This document shows, piece after piece, positions 1 through 9,164 of a stretch of DNA of 64,000 nt. The notes beneath the pieces were generated by a model. It did no database searches. It was given only the letters and a program-made list of their open reading frames with translations, and was not told the DNA's origin. Both the position numbers and the translations under genes were made by a program. Positions within the stretch are counted from its first letter, which is position 1. Each line of letters begins with the position of its first letter. This DNA comes from Marinomonas polaris DSM 16579 (GTDB lineage: Bacteria; Pseudomonadota; Gammaproteobacteria; Pseudomonadales; Marinomonadaceae): positions 1 through 64,000 of the forward strand of contig NZ_FQVF01000017.1 of NCBI RefSeq assembly GCF_900129155.1, written 5' to 3'.

Positions 1-89
1 TTAAGTTCAAACAAGTGCTCCCGCAACCATTTCAAAATTCGTAGGTTCACTGTTAAGTTCAAACAAGTGCTCCCGCAACCATTTTAAAA
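1..89. repeat. Two tandem 37-bp direct repeats
   Basis: Bases 1-37 recur at 53-89 with one mismatch, giving a 52-bp period; the array may continue left of the window. Each copy contains CTCCCGCAACCA (18-29 and 70-81), which looks like the 3' acceptor end of a tRNA, preceded by TTCAAAC as in a T-loop. The flanking bases cannot form a T-stem, so this is not an intact tRNA gene. Either a decayed tRNA-end duplication (attachment-site-like) or an unrelated intergenic repeat. Confidence 0.6.
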
Positions 90-134
90 AATTGTGCTAT
101 CCCTTTTCTCGTTAATGTATATGTATTCATTTAT

Positions 135-1163
135 TTATAAATCTATTTGTAGTCGTTGATCTATTGGCGGTGGGCATGAGCTTTCGCGGACGATGAGCTG
201 TGTGGGTAAGGTCATTTCTGGGTTTGGTTTTTTGCCTGATAATATGTCGAGTAATAACTTCATCGAAGTTTCACCGATCAATTGTCGTGGCTGATGAATC
301 GTCGTTAATTCAGGCACGCAATACTCGCTCATTGCTAAGTTATCAAAGCCAATAACAGATAGTTCGCTGGGTACTGGAATGTTCATTTCTCTGGCTATTT
401 TGAGCACGCCAATTGCTGCTTCGTCACTGTGGCAAACAATAGCTGATGGTTTGTTGGGTAGCGATAAGAGTTGTTTGCCAAGGTTATAACCGGCGATAAA
501 TGAAAGATCGCCTTCCATTATGTATTCATCCGTCACAGGGATTTTCCACTTTTTCATGGTTTCTGTGTGACCATTTACACGGGCATTGTAGACAGGGGTA
601 CTTCTTTTTCCTGTAATGCAGGCTATTTTGTAGTGCCCCATCATAATTAAATATTCAACGCCTTTTTTGGCGCTGTAGTGATTGTCGATGTGAACTGTTG
701 GTACAGGAATGTCAGAAAAGTATTCACCAGCGATAACAATGGGAAGTTTTATTTCGCCAGCACTGTTAATAATCATGGATTCAGGTACATCAGAAGAAAG
801 AGATAATACGCCATCTACCTGCTTACTCTCGAATAGCTCAAAATAACTACGTAATCGTGAAGACTCATTACCTGCATCACCAATTAATAGTTTGTAACCA
901 TGCTTATGAGCGAGTGCTTCTATGCCATGAACAACGTCTGAAAAGAAGGTGCTGTCTATGTTAGGAAGAACAACAACAATGGTTTTTGACTCACTTTTAC
1001 GTAAGCTTCGGGCAAGTCCGTTTGGAGAATAGCCTACTTCTGAGGCGGCTTTTTCTACTTTTTGGCGAGTGGTAGGAGATACCATTTCTGGGTTGGCTAA
1101 TGCTCTAGATACCGTTGCAGTTGATACGCCTGCTAGCTTTGCTACATCTTTAACTGTGGCCAT
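135..1163 (-). CDS. LacI-family transcriptional regulator, CytR-like
   Basis: A 342-residue LacI/GalR repressor. The N-terminal helix-turn-helix and hinge occupy about residues 1-60 (VSTATVSRAL at about 14-23, then the LARSLR hinge). The rest is a periplasmic-binding-protein-like ligand domain with FCHSDE-type (here VCHSDEAAIG) and VIGFDNL motifs. Length and motif order resemble E. coli CytR more than LacI or RbsR. It lies last in the minus-strand sugar operon, separated from the binding-protein gene by a hairpin, so it is probably the local regulator. A matching LacI-type palindrome is at 7314-7327 upstream of the first operon gene. The ligand is unknown; a sugar or a 3-keto/phospho derivative is inferred from context. 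Confidence 0.9.
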   Translation of the reverse strand: MATVKDVAKLAGVSTATVSRALANPEMVSPTTRQKVEKAASEVGYSPNGLARSLRKSESKTIVVVLPNIDSTFFSDVVHGIEALAHKHGYKLLIGDAGNESSRLRSYFELFESKQVDGVLSLSSDVPESMIINSAGEIKLPIVIAGEYFSDIPVPTVHIDNHYSAKKGVEYLIMMGHYKIACITGKRSTPVYNARVNGHTETMKKWKIPVTDEYIMEGDLSFIAGYNLGKQLLSLPNKPSAIVCHSDEAAIGVLKIAREMNIPVPSELSVIGFDNLAMSEYCVPELTTIHQPRQLIGETSMKLLLDILSGKKPNPEMTLPTQLIVRESSCPPPIDQRLQIDL

Positions 1164-1305
1164 AAAAGTCCAAAAGCAAGAAGAAATAAAGAATAGTAGC
1201 GCGCAAATGCATAGCCTTTTAACGGTGAGTTTTTATGATTGCACATCTTACCAAACTCTCTGCCTATGCGCAGCGGCTATTCCTCAGGAAAATAGTGTTG
1301 TAAGG

Positions 1306-1341
1306 ACTAAGTCATTAGAGCAAAAGCTCTAATGACTTAGT
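1306..1341 (-). terminator. Perfect 16-bp hairpin after the binding-protein gene
   Basis: Arms 1306-1321 and 1326-1341 are perfectly complementary around an AAAA loop. It follows the stop of the binding-protein gene (1356) and precedes the LacI gene. No strong T-run follows on either strand, so it may attenuate transcription or stabilise the mRNA 3' end rather than terminate fully. Confidence 0.6.
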
Positions 1342-1355
1342 GTTAATAATACTGC

Positions 1356-2324
1356 TTAGTAAGCGGCGTCTTTAAAGTAATAATCCGCAGCGTTTTCTTT
1401 CGTCACCAAGTCTGCGCCTAAAATGACGCGAGATGGTTCGTGGTATAAATAACCAAGTTTTTCGTGTTTGACGCCATGAACAGCAAGAGCAATGCCGGAC
1501 GCAATCATAGATGGGCTATAAGTGACTGTTGCACGTACCATTTTATTTCCTGATTGAATCATCTCGATGATGTCTTTAGAGCCAGCGCCACCCAATACAG
1601 TTTTGATGTCTGTGCGGCCTGATTCTTCAATGGCTTTTAAAACACCTTTCAGCATGTCGTCATCTTGGCACCATACAGCGTCAATTTTAGGATGCTTCTG
1701 CAAGAAGTTTTCCATCACTGATAGCGCTTTTTGTGTAGACCAATCACCTGGTTGAGAATCAAGGATCTTGATATTTGGGTATCCAGCAATAACGTCGTTA
1801 AAAGCATCAACACGTTGCTTGTTGATAGGAATTTGTAGCCCTTCAATCACTACAACATTGCCCTTGCCAGACATTTCTTTAGCTAGCCATTGTGCACCTA
1901 CACGACCTAGACCGGCGTTATCTCCAGCAATGAAGACATTTTGAGCAGGGTGGGCGAGTTCACGGTCCACTACAACGGTATAAATACCTTCGTCGTAGGC
2001 TTCTTCAATGACCTTTTGTAAGGTGGCTGGGTTATGAGGAAGGATAACCAAAGCATCAATGCCCTTGATCATTAAATCTTCTACATCGCCCACTTGTTTT
2101 GAACCCGAGCTTGACGCAACGACGAAAAATTCGATGTCTTTTTCTTTTGCTTTTAAATCTGCCGCTGCTTTATTTGCCCACCAAAGTAGCCCTGCAGTCC
2201 AACCGTGGTCTGCAGATGGCACACTTATACCAATTTTGTATTTTGCAGCGTAGCTTGTGCCAACAAAGGCAAACAGCATAGTAAACACTGCGATTAGTCT
2301 CATGATTTTATTTTTATACTTCAT
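1356..2324 (-). CDS. Sugar ABC transporter periplasmic binding protein (RbsB/Peripla_BP_4 type)
   Basis: A 322-residue secreted solute-binding protein. A Sec signal peptide covers about residues 1-26 (basic start, hydrophobic core, SYA-A cleavage). The mature part has the two-lobe Peripla_BP_4 pattern: YKIGISVPSADHGW at the start, then an LVILPHNP motif and AGDNAGLGR. The start at 2324 has GGAGAG seven bases upstream. It is the last transporter gene of the operon, after ATPase and permease, and presumably delivers substrate to them. The substrate cannot be read from sequence; the neighbouring Gfo/Idh dehydrogenase and TIM-barrel isomerase suggest a hexose, glycoside or polyol rather than ribose. 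Confidence 0.9.
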   Translation of the reverse strand: MKYKNKIMRLIAVFTMLFAFVGTSYAAKYKIGISVPSADHGWTAGLLWWANKAAADLKAKEKDIEFFVVASSSGSKQVGDVEDLMIKGIDALVILPHNPATLQKVIEEAYDEGIYTVVVDRELAHPAQNVFIAGDNAGLGRVGAQWLAKEMSGKGNVVVIEGLQIPINKQRVDAFNDVIAGYPNIKILDSQPGDWSTQKALSVMENFLQKHPKIDAVWCQDDDMLKGVLKAIEESGRTDIKTVLGGAGSKDIIEMIQSGNKMVRATVTYSPSMIASGIALAVHGVKHEKLGYLYHEPSRVILGADLVTKENAADYYFKDAAY

Positions 2325-2428
2325 GGATACTCTCCGTTTTACATTGATTTAATAGTGAACAAAACGCCTGTTTTGCTCGGATTCTTGTTTTTCTTCTTAT
2401 GGTTTGCATAGTAAGAAAAACCAAGCCT

Positions 2429-3403
2429 TTAACGGTCGCCCTTAAATTGCACTAAAACCGCAGTCAAAATAACGAGACCTTTAACCATGCCTTGTAGATA
2501 AGGCGAGATGCCCATTAAATTCAGCATGTTATTGATAATACCTAAAATGATCGCACCGATGACGGTGCCCCAAATGGTGCCTTTACCGCCAGATAGAGCC
2601 GTGCCGCCAATAACAACCGCTGCAATCGCGTCTAGCTCATAAAACAACCCTGCATCGCCCGGGCTGACGGAATTTAAGCGCGATGCTAATAAAACAGCAG
2701 ATATACCAACTGATACCCCGGCAATTAAAAAAGTTAGAAAATATACCCAGCGCACTTTAATAGCAGAATAAGAGGCTACTTTTGCGTTTGAGCCTACAGC
2801 GCAGACATGGCGTCCAAATGCGCTGTGTTTTAATAAGATATGATAGGCAACAGCCAACAGTAGAAAGACCCAAACAGGGTAGGGAATGGCCCATAAGTAA
2901 CCGCCACCAATATCCGCGAAATGTTGATTTTGAGAGACCATTTCCCCCGCATCACTGATATATAGTGTCATAGAGCGAAAAATGGACATGGTGGCGAGAG
3001 TGGCAATAAACGAAGCTACTTTACCACGTGTAATGACTAGCCCATTTATCGCACCAAATACACCTCCTAGAGCGATGGCTGAAGAAACTGCCATTGCAAC
3101 TGCCCACCAACCATCGCCAGCACCATTAATGATCATGATGGACAGTACGCCAACCAAAGCCACCATTGAGCCAACGGATAAATCGATTCCGCCGGCGATG
3201 ATGACGAATGTCATACCCAAGGCAATAATGCCGGTATAGGAAACCTGTCTCAATACGTTGGTAATATTGCGCGGCATTAAAAAATGCTCGCTGGCAATGG
3301 ACGAAAACAGAACTAATAAAAGCAATGCGATAAAGGGCGCGTAAGTTGCTATATCTAGTCGTTTTAGGCGCGTGATCATGGGCGATAATTCGAACATGGC
3401 CAT
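2429..3403 (-). CDS. Sugar ABC transporter permease (RbsC-like)
   Basis: A 324-residue inner-membrane permease of the BPD_transp_2 family with about eight to ten hydrophobic segments. Family motifs visible are GIIALGMTFVIIAGGIDLSVGS near residue 75 and AVVIGGTALSGGKGTIWGT near the C-terminus. The open frame runs to 3487, but the start at 3403 is preferred. There GAGGA sits seven bases upstream and the protein begins MAMFELSP, whereas the extra 28 residues are polar and non-family. It pairs with the ATPase encoded immediately upstream in the operon and the binding protein downstream. Confidence 0.9.
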   Translation of the reverse strand: MAMFELSPMITRLKRLDIATYAPFIALLLLVLFSSIASEHFLMPRNITNVLRQVSYTGIIALGMTFVIIAGGIDLSVGSMVALVGVLSIMIINGAGDGWWAVAMAVSSAIALGGVFGAINGLVITRGKVASFIATLATMSIFRSMTLYISDAGEMVSQNQHFADIGGGYLWAIPYPVWVFLLLAVAYHILLKHSAFGRHVCAVGSNAKVASYSAIKVRWVYFLTFLIAGVSVGISAVLLASRLNSVSPGDAGLFYELDAIAAVVIGGTALSGGKGTIWGTVIGAIILGIINNMLNLMGISPYLQGMVKGLVILTAVLVQFKGDR

Positions 3404-3502
3404 AGTGAATCCTCGTGTATTCTTATTGTTTTTTGCACCTGAGCTTATGAAAAAGCACGGCGTCGTTTTTAATTTACGTTTAGTCATTAACAGCTTTTCA
3501 AA

Positions 3503-5002
3503 TTAGGCTTGAGCCATGGTTTTTAAACCTGCCGCGTAATACATGATCTCTTTTTCATTGATGGCATCTCCGGTGAGCTCTCCCATGATCTGACCGGATC
3601 TCATTACCATGACGCGATGTGATAAGCCCATGACTTCTTCCAGTTCTGACGAGATCACAATGATGGACACACCTTGTTCGGTCAGTGAGCGTATAAAGTG
3701 GTAGATCTCTTTTTTGGTATTCACGTCGATGCCGCGAGTTGGTTCATCCAAAATGAGGATGTTCGGGTGGGTGTCCATCCATTTTGATAAGTATACTTTT
3801 TGCTGGTTTCCACCACTTAAGTTAGCCAAGTTTGAATGCAAAGACGCTGCCTTTATGTCGAAGCGTTTAACGTATTCTCTCGCAACTTGATTCTCTTTCT
3901 TGTGTTGAATAAGCCCTCTCACATAAGAGGAAAGCGAAATGAGGGTGATGTTCTTTGGTATATCAAAATTCATGATCAAGCCTTTACCTTGGCGATCTTC
4001 TGATAGGTAGGCTAGGTTGTAAGACACCGCATCTGCGATTGAATTGATTACTGCCTTTTTGCCATTTATTTCAATTTCACCGCTGTCTTTTTTACGCAGT
4101 CCCATTACCGCTTCGGCAGTCTCTGTTCGACCCGCGCCGATTAGGCCAGCAAAGCCAAGTACCTCTCCTTTTTTTAGGTCAAAATTGATGTCTTGTAACA
4201 CCCCTTTGATTGATAGGTTACTTACTTTAAGTACGACTTCATCAGTATGTTCTGTACGCTGAGGATAGATTTGGTTTAATTCACGGCCCACCATTTTACG
4301 AGCCATGTCTTCTTCATCTATTTCTGCAACGTCATCCACACTAACGAGGTGGCCGTCTCGTAAAATGGCTAAACGATCACAAAGTAGCTTCACTTCTTTT
4401 AGTTTGTGTGAGATGAATATAATAGTGACACCACGTTGTTTTAGTTTTTCCACCAAGCTGAAAAAGATATCCACTTCGTGATCAGTTAACACTGTCGTGG
4501 GCTCATCCATAATTAGGATACGTGATTCATTAACGAGCGCCTTGGCAATTTCTACCATTTGCTTTTGTGCCACACTAAGATGTTCTATTAATGCATCTGG
4601 GCTCAAGTCGGTTTCTAACTCTTTGAGAAGTTCATTGGCCCTGTCACGCATTACCGATTTGTTGAGCAAAAAGCCTTTTTTAATTTCGTTGCCAAGAAAG
4701 ATGTTTTCAAACACATTTAGGCTACTAATTAGGTTAAATTCTTGCGGTATCATGGCAATGCCTAGACGTTTTGCATCCGCGGTAGACTGGATTGATACCT
4801 CGGAACCATCGATCTTAATACTGCCCGATGTTTTGGTATAAATGCCGCTAATAATTTTGAGAAGGGTCGATTTCCCAGCGCCATTTTCTCCCAGCACACC
4901 GAGCACTTCACCAGCAAAAATATCCAGCGTGATTTTGTGTAAAACACGCACACCAGAGAATTCCTTAACAATGCCGCGAATTTGCATAATGGGGTCATTC
5001 AT
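3503..5002 (-). CDS. Sugar ABC transporter ATP-binding protein, duplicated ABC domains (RbsA-like)
   Basis: A 499-residue fused double ATPase of the carbohydrate-uptake-2 type. The first domain has Walker A GENGAGKST (about 38-46), a degenerate signature LSVAQKQM and Walker B LIMDEPT. The second has a degenerate P-loop GLIGAGRTET, signature LSGGNQQKV and [11 protein letters not shown]. This asymmetry is normal for RbsA/MglA/XylG. An AGGAG lies about nine bases before the start. It sits 12 bases after the Gfo/Idh gene and 99 bases before the permease start, so it is co-transcribed. Confidence 0.93.
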   Translation of the reverse strand: MNDPIMQIRGIVKEFSGVRVLHKITLDIFAGEVLGVLGENGAGKSTLLKIISGIYTKTSGSIKIDGSEVSIQSTADAKRLGIAMIPQEFNLISSLNVFENIFLGNEIKKGFLLNKSVMRDRANELLKELETDLSPDALIEHLSVAQKQMVEIAKALVNESRILIMDEPTTVLTDHEVDIFFSLVEKLKQRGVTIIFISHKLKEVKLLCDRLAILRDGHLVSVDDVAEIDEEDMARKMVGRELNQIYPQRTEHTDEVVLKVSNLSIKGVLQDINFDLKKGEVLGFAGLIGAGRTETAEAVMGLRKKDSGEIEINGKKAVINSIADAVSYNLAYLSEDRQGKGLIMNFDIPKNITLISLSSYVRGLIQHKKENQVAREYVKRFDIKAASLHSNLANLSGGNQQKVYLSKWMDTHPNILILDEPTRGIDVNTKKEIYHFIRSLTEQGVSIIVISSELEEVMGLSHRVMVMRSGQIMGELTGDAINEKEIMYYAAGLKTMAQA

Positions 5003-5014
5003 TTGCTTTGACTC

Positions 5015-6199
5015 CTAGTTACTGGTCATTGGTTTCAATAGCGTGCTGTCTTCTAGAGAATGCCATGTACTGTTATTAGCAGATGATGCCAACACAGCAG
5101 TTATGAATTTCATTCCGTCAACACCATCATCAATACTAGGAATAAAGCCCTGAACTGAGCTCACATCAGCACCCGCTTCAATGGAATGAATTGCAGCAGC
5201 AATGTCGACGTATAGATTGGCAAAACCTTCTAAGTAACCTTCAGGGTGACCTGCTGGAATTCGGGAAAGGCGGTTGGCTTCTTCGCCAGCGCCGTGTCCG
5301 GCTCGGGTGATTTTCTGAGTAGGCTCACCAAATAGTGAAAGCCATAATTCGTTAGGGGATTCTTGAGCCCATTCGATGCCTGCTTTTTCTCCATACAGGC
5401 GAATTTTCAAACCATTTTCATTACCAGGAGCAACTTGGCTAGACCACAACATGCCTTTTGCTCCACCATCAAAGCGCAGCATGGTATGAACGTTGTCATC
5501 CACACGGCGGCCATTAACAAAAGCCGTTAAATCTGCAGATACCTGTTGAACTTTTTGCCCAGAAATAAAACAAGCTAGATTGAAAGCGTGGGTTCCAATG
5601 TCTCCTAAACAACCAGCCAGACCAGATTTTTCTGGATCTGTGCGCCATTTTGCCTGTTTGTTATCTGTGTTTTCAGCTTGATCTGTTAGCCAATCTTGGG
5701 CGTATTCCACTTGGATTACGCGCAATTTTCCTAGTACGCCAGTATCAACCAAATGTTTGGCGTGCCTAACGAGAGGGTAGCCAGTGTAGTTGTGAGTAAG
5801 GGCAAAAAATGCGCCAGATTTTTCCACTAGGGCTTTTAATTCTAAGGCCTCGTTTAGATCTTTCGTTACGGGCTTATCACAAATGACGTGAATACCTTGC
5901 TCTAAAAATGCTTTTGCGACAGGGTAGTGCATGTGATTTGGTGTGACGATAATCACCGCCTGAATACCATCTTTGCGCTGTTTCTCTTTTTCTGCCATAA
6001 CAGAGAATGATGAGTAGGAGCGTTCTTGATCAATACCAAGCCGAAGTGCCGAAGCGAGAGCTCTATCAGAGTCAGAAGATAAAGCGCCAGCAACCAATTC
6101 AAAGCCATCGTCAATACGAGTTGCAATACGATGTACCGCGCCAATAAAAGCACCATCACCGCCGCCTACCATACCAATGCGGATACGTTTGTGAGCCAT
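5015..6199 (-). CDS. Gfo/Idh/MocA-family NAD(P)-dependent oxidoreductase
   Basis: A 394-residue dehydrogenase. The N-terminal Rossmann fold carries GMVGGGDGAFIG (residues 8-19), the active-site lysine is in CDKPVTKDL (near 108), and GDIGTHAFNLA supplies the histidine typical of this family. Members oxidise sugars, polyols or glycosides with NAD(P). It is 12 bases downstream of the isomerase/epimerase gene. Gfo/Idh plus a xylose-isomerase-like TIM barrel plus an RbsABC-type importer resembles myo-inositol, trehalose (ThuAB) and E. coli Ycj glycoside clusters. A 3-keto-sugar route is therefore plausible but inferred. GAGGG precedes the start. Confidence 0.9.
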   Translation of the reverse strand: MAHKRIRIGMVGGGDGAFIGAVHRIATRIDDGFELVAGALSSDSDRALASALRLGIDQERSYSSFSVMAEKEKQRKDGIQAVIIVTPNHMHYPVAKAFLEQGIHVICDKPVTKDLNEALELKALVEKSGAFFALTHNYTGYPLVRHAKHLVDTGVLGKLRVIQVEYAQDWLTDQAENTDNKQAKWRTDPEKSGLAGCLGDIGTHAFNLACFISGQKVQQVSADLTAFVNGRRVDDNVHTMLRFDGGAKGMLWSSQVAPGNENGLKIRLYGEKAGIEWAQESPNELWLSLFGEPTQKITRAGHGAGEEANRLSRIPAGHPEGYLEGFANLYVDIAAAIHSIEAGADVSSVQGFIPSIDDGVDGMKFITAVLASSANNSTWHSLEDSTLLKPMTSN

Positions 6200-6211
6200 G
6201 TTGTTGTCCCT

Positions 6212-7267
6212 CTATTTCAAACCAAGAATGCGTCGATTAGTTTCGTTATCAATGCCACTGCTGGCGAAGTCATCAAAGGCGTGCTCAGTGACGCGAATTA
6301 AATGATCGTTGACAAACTTGACACCTTCTTCTGCTCCGGCTTCTGGGTGTTTCATACAGCATTCCCATTCGATTACAGCCCAACCGCCAAAATCATATTG
6401 AGTGAGTTTCGAAAAAATACCCTTGAAGTCGACTTGCCCATCACCTAAAGAGCGAAAGCGTCCAGCACGGTCTATCCAGCTTTGGTAACCGCCATACACG
6501 CCTTGTCTGCCAGTGGCATTAAATTCAGCGTCTTTTACATGGAACATCTTGATTCGTTCATGGTAAATGTCGATGAACTGCAAATAGTCGAGTTGTTGTA
6601 AAACGAAATGAGAGGGATCAAATAGAATATTAGCCCGCGGGTGATGATTGGTTGCCGCTAAGAATAAGTCGAATGTAACGCCGTCATGTAGATCTTCCCC
6701 CGGATGAATCTCATAACAAACATTGACGCCGCAGCGGTCAAATTCATCAAGTATTGGAATCCAACGATTGGCTAATTCTTCAAAGCCAGCTTCGACCAAA
6801 CCAGCAGGCCTTTGTGGCCAAGGGTAAAGATAAGGCCAGAGTAGGGCGCCAGAAAAAGTGGCGTGATTTGTTAATCCTAGATTTTTAGAAGCTTGTGCTG
6901 ATTTTAATAGTTGATCAACCGCCCATTGTTGGCGAGCTTCAGGGTTACCTTTGACATGGTCTGGCGCAAAGCCATCGAACATATCATCGTAGGCAGGATG
7001 AACAGCGACTAATTGTCCTTGTAAGTGTGTAGACAGCTCGGTTACAACCATACCGTGTTTGGCGAGAGTGTCCTTAATATATTTGCAGTACTTAAGATCG
7101 CTTGCAGCTTTATCTAAATCAAACAGTCTTCGATCCCAAGTGGGTATTTGTACCCCCTTGAACCCGAGGTTTCCTGCCCATTCTACGATGTTTTCAAACG
7201 TATTGAATGGTGCTTCATCGCCTGCAAATTGAGCGAGAAAAAGAGCTGGACCTTGTAAGGCTTGCAT
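6212..7267 (-). CDS. Sugar phosphate isomerase/epimerase (AP-endonuclease-2-like TIM barrel)
   Basis: A 351-residue TIM-barrel enzyme of the xylose-isomerase-like superfamily (IolE/YcjR/DTE relatives). All four expected metal ligands are visible in context: CYEIHPGED, ILFDPSHF, MFHVKDAEF and VIEWECCM. It probably isomerises or epimerises a keto-sugar made by the adjacent Gfo/Idh dehydrogenase. The frame opens at 7282, but the methionine at 7267 has a GGGGG run eight bases upstream and begins MQALQGPALF, so that start is preferred. It is the first gene of the operon, with the LacI-type operator 47 bases upstream. Confidence 0.88.
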   Translation of the reverse strand: MQALQGPALFLAQFAGDEAPFNTFENIVEWAGNLGFKGVQIPTWDRRLFDLDKAASDLKYCKYIKDTLAKHGMVVTELSTHLQGQLVAVHPAYDDMFDGFAPDHVKGNPEARQQWAVDQLLKSAQASKNLGLTNHATFSGALLWPYLYPWPQRPAGLVEAGFEELANRWIPILDEFDRCGVNVCYEIHPGEDLHDGVTFDLFLAATNHHPRANILFDPSHFVLQQLDYLQFIDIYHERIKMFHVKDAEFNATGRQGVYGGYQSWIDRAGRFRSLGDGQVDFKGIFSKLTQYDFGGWAVIEWECCMKHPEAGAEEGVKFVNDHLIRVTEHAFDDFASSGIDNETNRRILGLK

Positions 7268-7313
7268 AATAATAACCCCCATATTTATTTTTATTTGAGT
7301 GGTGTTTTATGTT

Positions 7314-7327
7314 TGTAATCGATTACA
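7314..7327. promoter_or_regulatory. LacI-family operator palindrome
   Basis: TGTAATCGATTACA is a perfect 14-bp palindrome with the central CG typical of LacI/GalR operators. It lies 47 bases upstream of the first gene of the minus-strand sugar operon, and the regulator gene at 135-1163 is the obvious candidate to bind it. No second copy was noticed in the window. Confidence 0.7.
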
Positions 7328-7524
7328 TTTAAGTTCATAAAAAAAGACTTTTCAATGTATTTTGTAAAGTCTTTCTGAATTATTTGGCTTGAGTATAGTG
7401 ATTTTAATGGCTAAGTAAATGGATTTTAGCGATCAATTAGTGCGATTTTATGTTTATTGAGTGTTAATGGAATGAAATGCATTACAAAAAAACAGTGGTT
7501 TTGTGCTTACCATATGAGAGCTTT

Positions 7525-8787
7525 TTATAAGAAAAAACTATTTACCAGCGAGCAAAGCAGCCACATGAAAACAGCGTAGTGAACGCTATTAGTGACAATG
7601 GTTTTGGTGGGAATTTGGTAGCGGCTTGTCATTAATAATCCCAGCCCTGTTAATCCGCTACTGCCTGCGGAAATAGCCCAAGCGCTTAGAAACAAAAAGC
7701 CTAATTGAGTTGGATCTGGGTGTAATGGCAACAGCATTGGACTCGCTATGGCGATGCTCACAACAGGATGTATTCCGATGACGCCAGCGATAATCATGAT
7801 AGCGAGAGTGAATGAAAATAGCATCGGACTAAACGTGAAACTGTCCAAATTAAAGAATTGCGGATAGCTAAGAATAATCGCACTAATGCCATTAGAAAAG
7901 ATGCCGGCAGCGAGAAATAATGCAAACTGACTGCCGATTTGAGCCAGTTTGTGGTTCACAAAATGCGACAAGCTTTTCCTTCTTGATGGCGTGCGCATCA
8001 GCAGTATAGTTGCGCTTGGTGCTAACAGACAGATCAGCACCAATATGCTGATATCAGGCCAAATGAAATGAAAAAATATAACACTAGAAGCCAGAATCAT
8101 AGGAATGAAGAGGCTTTCTTTACGAATGGGGTAGCCATTAAAATCACCTTTAGTGCGTCGAAAGGCTTCTGCAGTGGAAAAAATGATGGCGACTAGCCCC
8201 ATAGCAAGACCTGGGATAAGTGTTTTTTGCCATTGCATTCCTGGTGCATAAATTATTGCAACGCCGGTTGCCACGAAGAAAGGTGACCACCAAGCCGCCG
8301 CGGAAAAGTTACGAGTCAATATAAACTGCTGTTCAGGAGTTAATTTTATCGCGCCTTTTATACGGTCTGCGAAGACTAGAATTACTGATAGATTAATCAC
8401 TGCGCCTAATACTTGCACGCCAAGCGCCGTGTTAAATATAGCGCTGAGGCCCTTTGGTAAAGGGCGCTTTTCATCTGTTGAGCTGGTTAGATCTAAAAAA
8501 GAGACAGCAACAAACATCGCCAGCATTGGCAAATTAACCGCAAAAACCTGCTGCCACGTCATCCAGGTGCCTTTTGACCCTGCAAAGAGTAAGGTTGCTA
8601 TTCCAATCATCATCAGCCAAGTTACTTGTCGCTTTGCGCTTGGTGCTAAGGTATGCCACATGGCGATATTGGCTCCCCACGCCAGTAGGGTAGGCAATAA
8701 CACAGGGGTCAAATGAGCAACTGACAATAGATAAAAAACCAATGTGCCGAGTACAAACCAACCTGTGCATTTTTTGAGTAGATTCAT
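7525..8787 (-). CDS. Multipass inner-membrane protein, unknown function
   Basis: About 420 residues with roughly ten to twelve hydrophobic segments, no signal peptidase site and no motif I can assign. The TM layout and helices such as GIHPVVSIAIASPMLLPL and SAWAISAGSSGLTGLG suggest a secondary transporter (ion-transporter-superfamily-like), but this is only an impression. The open frame extends to 8877. The extra 30 residues are rich in Leu, Arg and Lys and neither start has a good ribosome site, so the start is uncertain. It reads away from the sugar operon start and shares orientation with it, 257 bases upstream, so it is probably a separate unit. Confidence 0.7.
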   Translation of the reverse strand: MNLLKKCTGWFVLGTLVFYLLSVAHLTPVLLPTLLAWGANIAMWHTLAPSAKRQVTWLMMIGIATLLFAGSKGTWMTWQQVFAVNLPMLAMFVAVSFLDLTSSTDEKRPLPKGLSAIFNTALGVQVLGAVINLSVILVFADRIKGAIKLTPEQQFILTRNFSAAAWWSPFFVATGVAIIYAPGMQWQKTLIPGLAMGLVAIIFSTAEAFRRTKGDFNGYPIRKESLFIPMILASSVIFFHFIWPDISILVLICLLAPSATILLMRTPSRRKSLSHFVNHKLAQIGSQFALFLAAGIFSNGISAIILSYPQFFNLDSFTFSPMLFSFTLAIMIIAGVIGIHPVVSIAIASPMLLPLHPDPTQLGFLFLSAWAISAGSSGLTGLGLLMTSRYQIPTKTIVTNSVHYAVFMWLLCSLVNSFFL

Positions 8788-9164
8788 TACGAGCGAATTG
8801 TCCTTGCGTTGTTGAAGTTTTTTTCTTAACAAGAGTGATCTAAGTAACATTAAGATAAGCTTTAAATAGTGATGCATCTATAGGTGATCGGCAATAGGCT
8901 ATGCGCGCTATTTATTTCTTGTCGAAGGAAGTTGTTTTTATAAACATGTATGTTTTTTTGATTTTTAGTATGTGCTGGTTGTTTTTTATACTAAATGTTT
9001 GATTCTTCAATGTATTGAGAGTATCAATATTGCACATATATTAATCGGACTTGTTCGAGTTGTAATTTTGTATGGATGACCTTCCATAATCTATAAAATG
9101 TCGTGTTGTTGGTTCATGGTGTGTTTTCTGTGTTACTACCATCAAGCAAGGAAAAGGCTAAGGC
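8788..9164. other. Divergent intergenic region
   Basis: AT-rich spacer between the minus-strand membrane gene and the plus-strand diguanylate cyclase. The first 90 bases could be coding if the membrane gene starts at 8877. No convincing promoter, hairpin or operator was found by eye. Confidence 0.4.

Noticed and set aside
1-81. Intact tRNA gene
   Set aside because: The acceptor-like CCA end is present, but T-stem pairing fails and no anticodon arm can be formed within the window.
1-89. CRISPR array
   Set aside because: Only two copies, a 15-base spacer, no cas genes in the window.
1069-1332. Plus-strand open frame over the LacI start and upstream hairpin
   Set aside because: Antisense shadow of the LacI gene running into a terminator hairpin; no ribosome site or family features.
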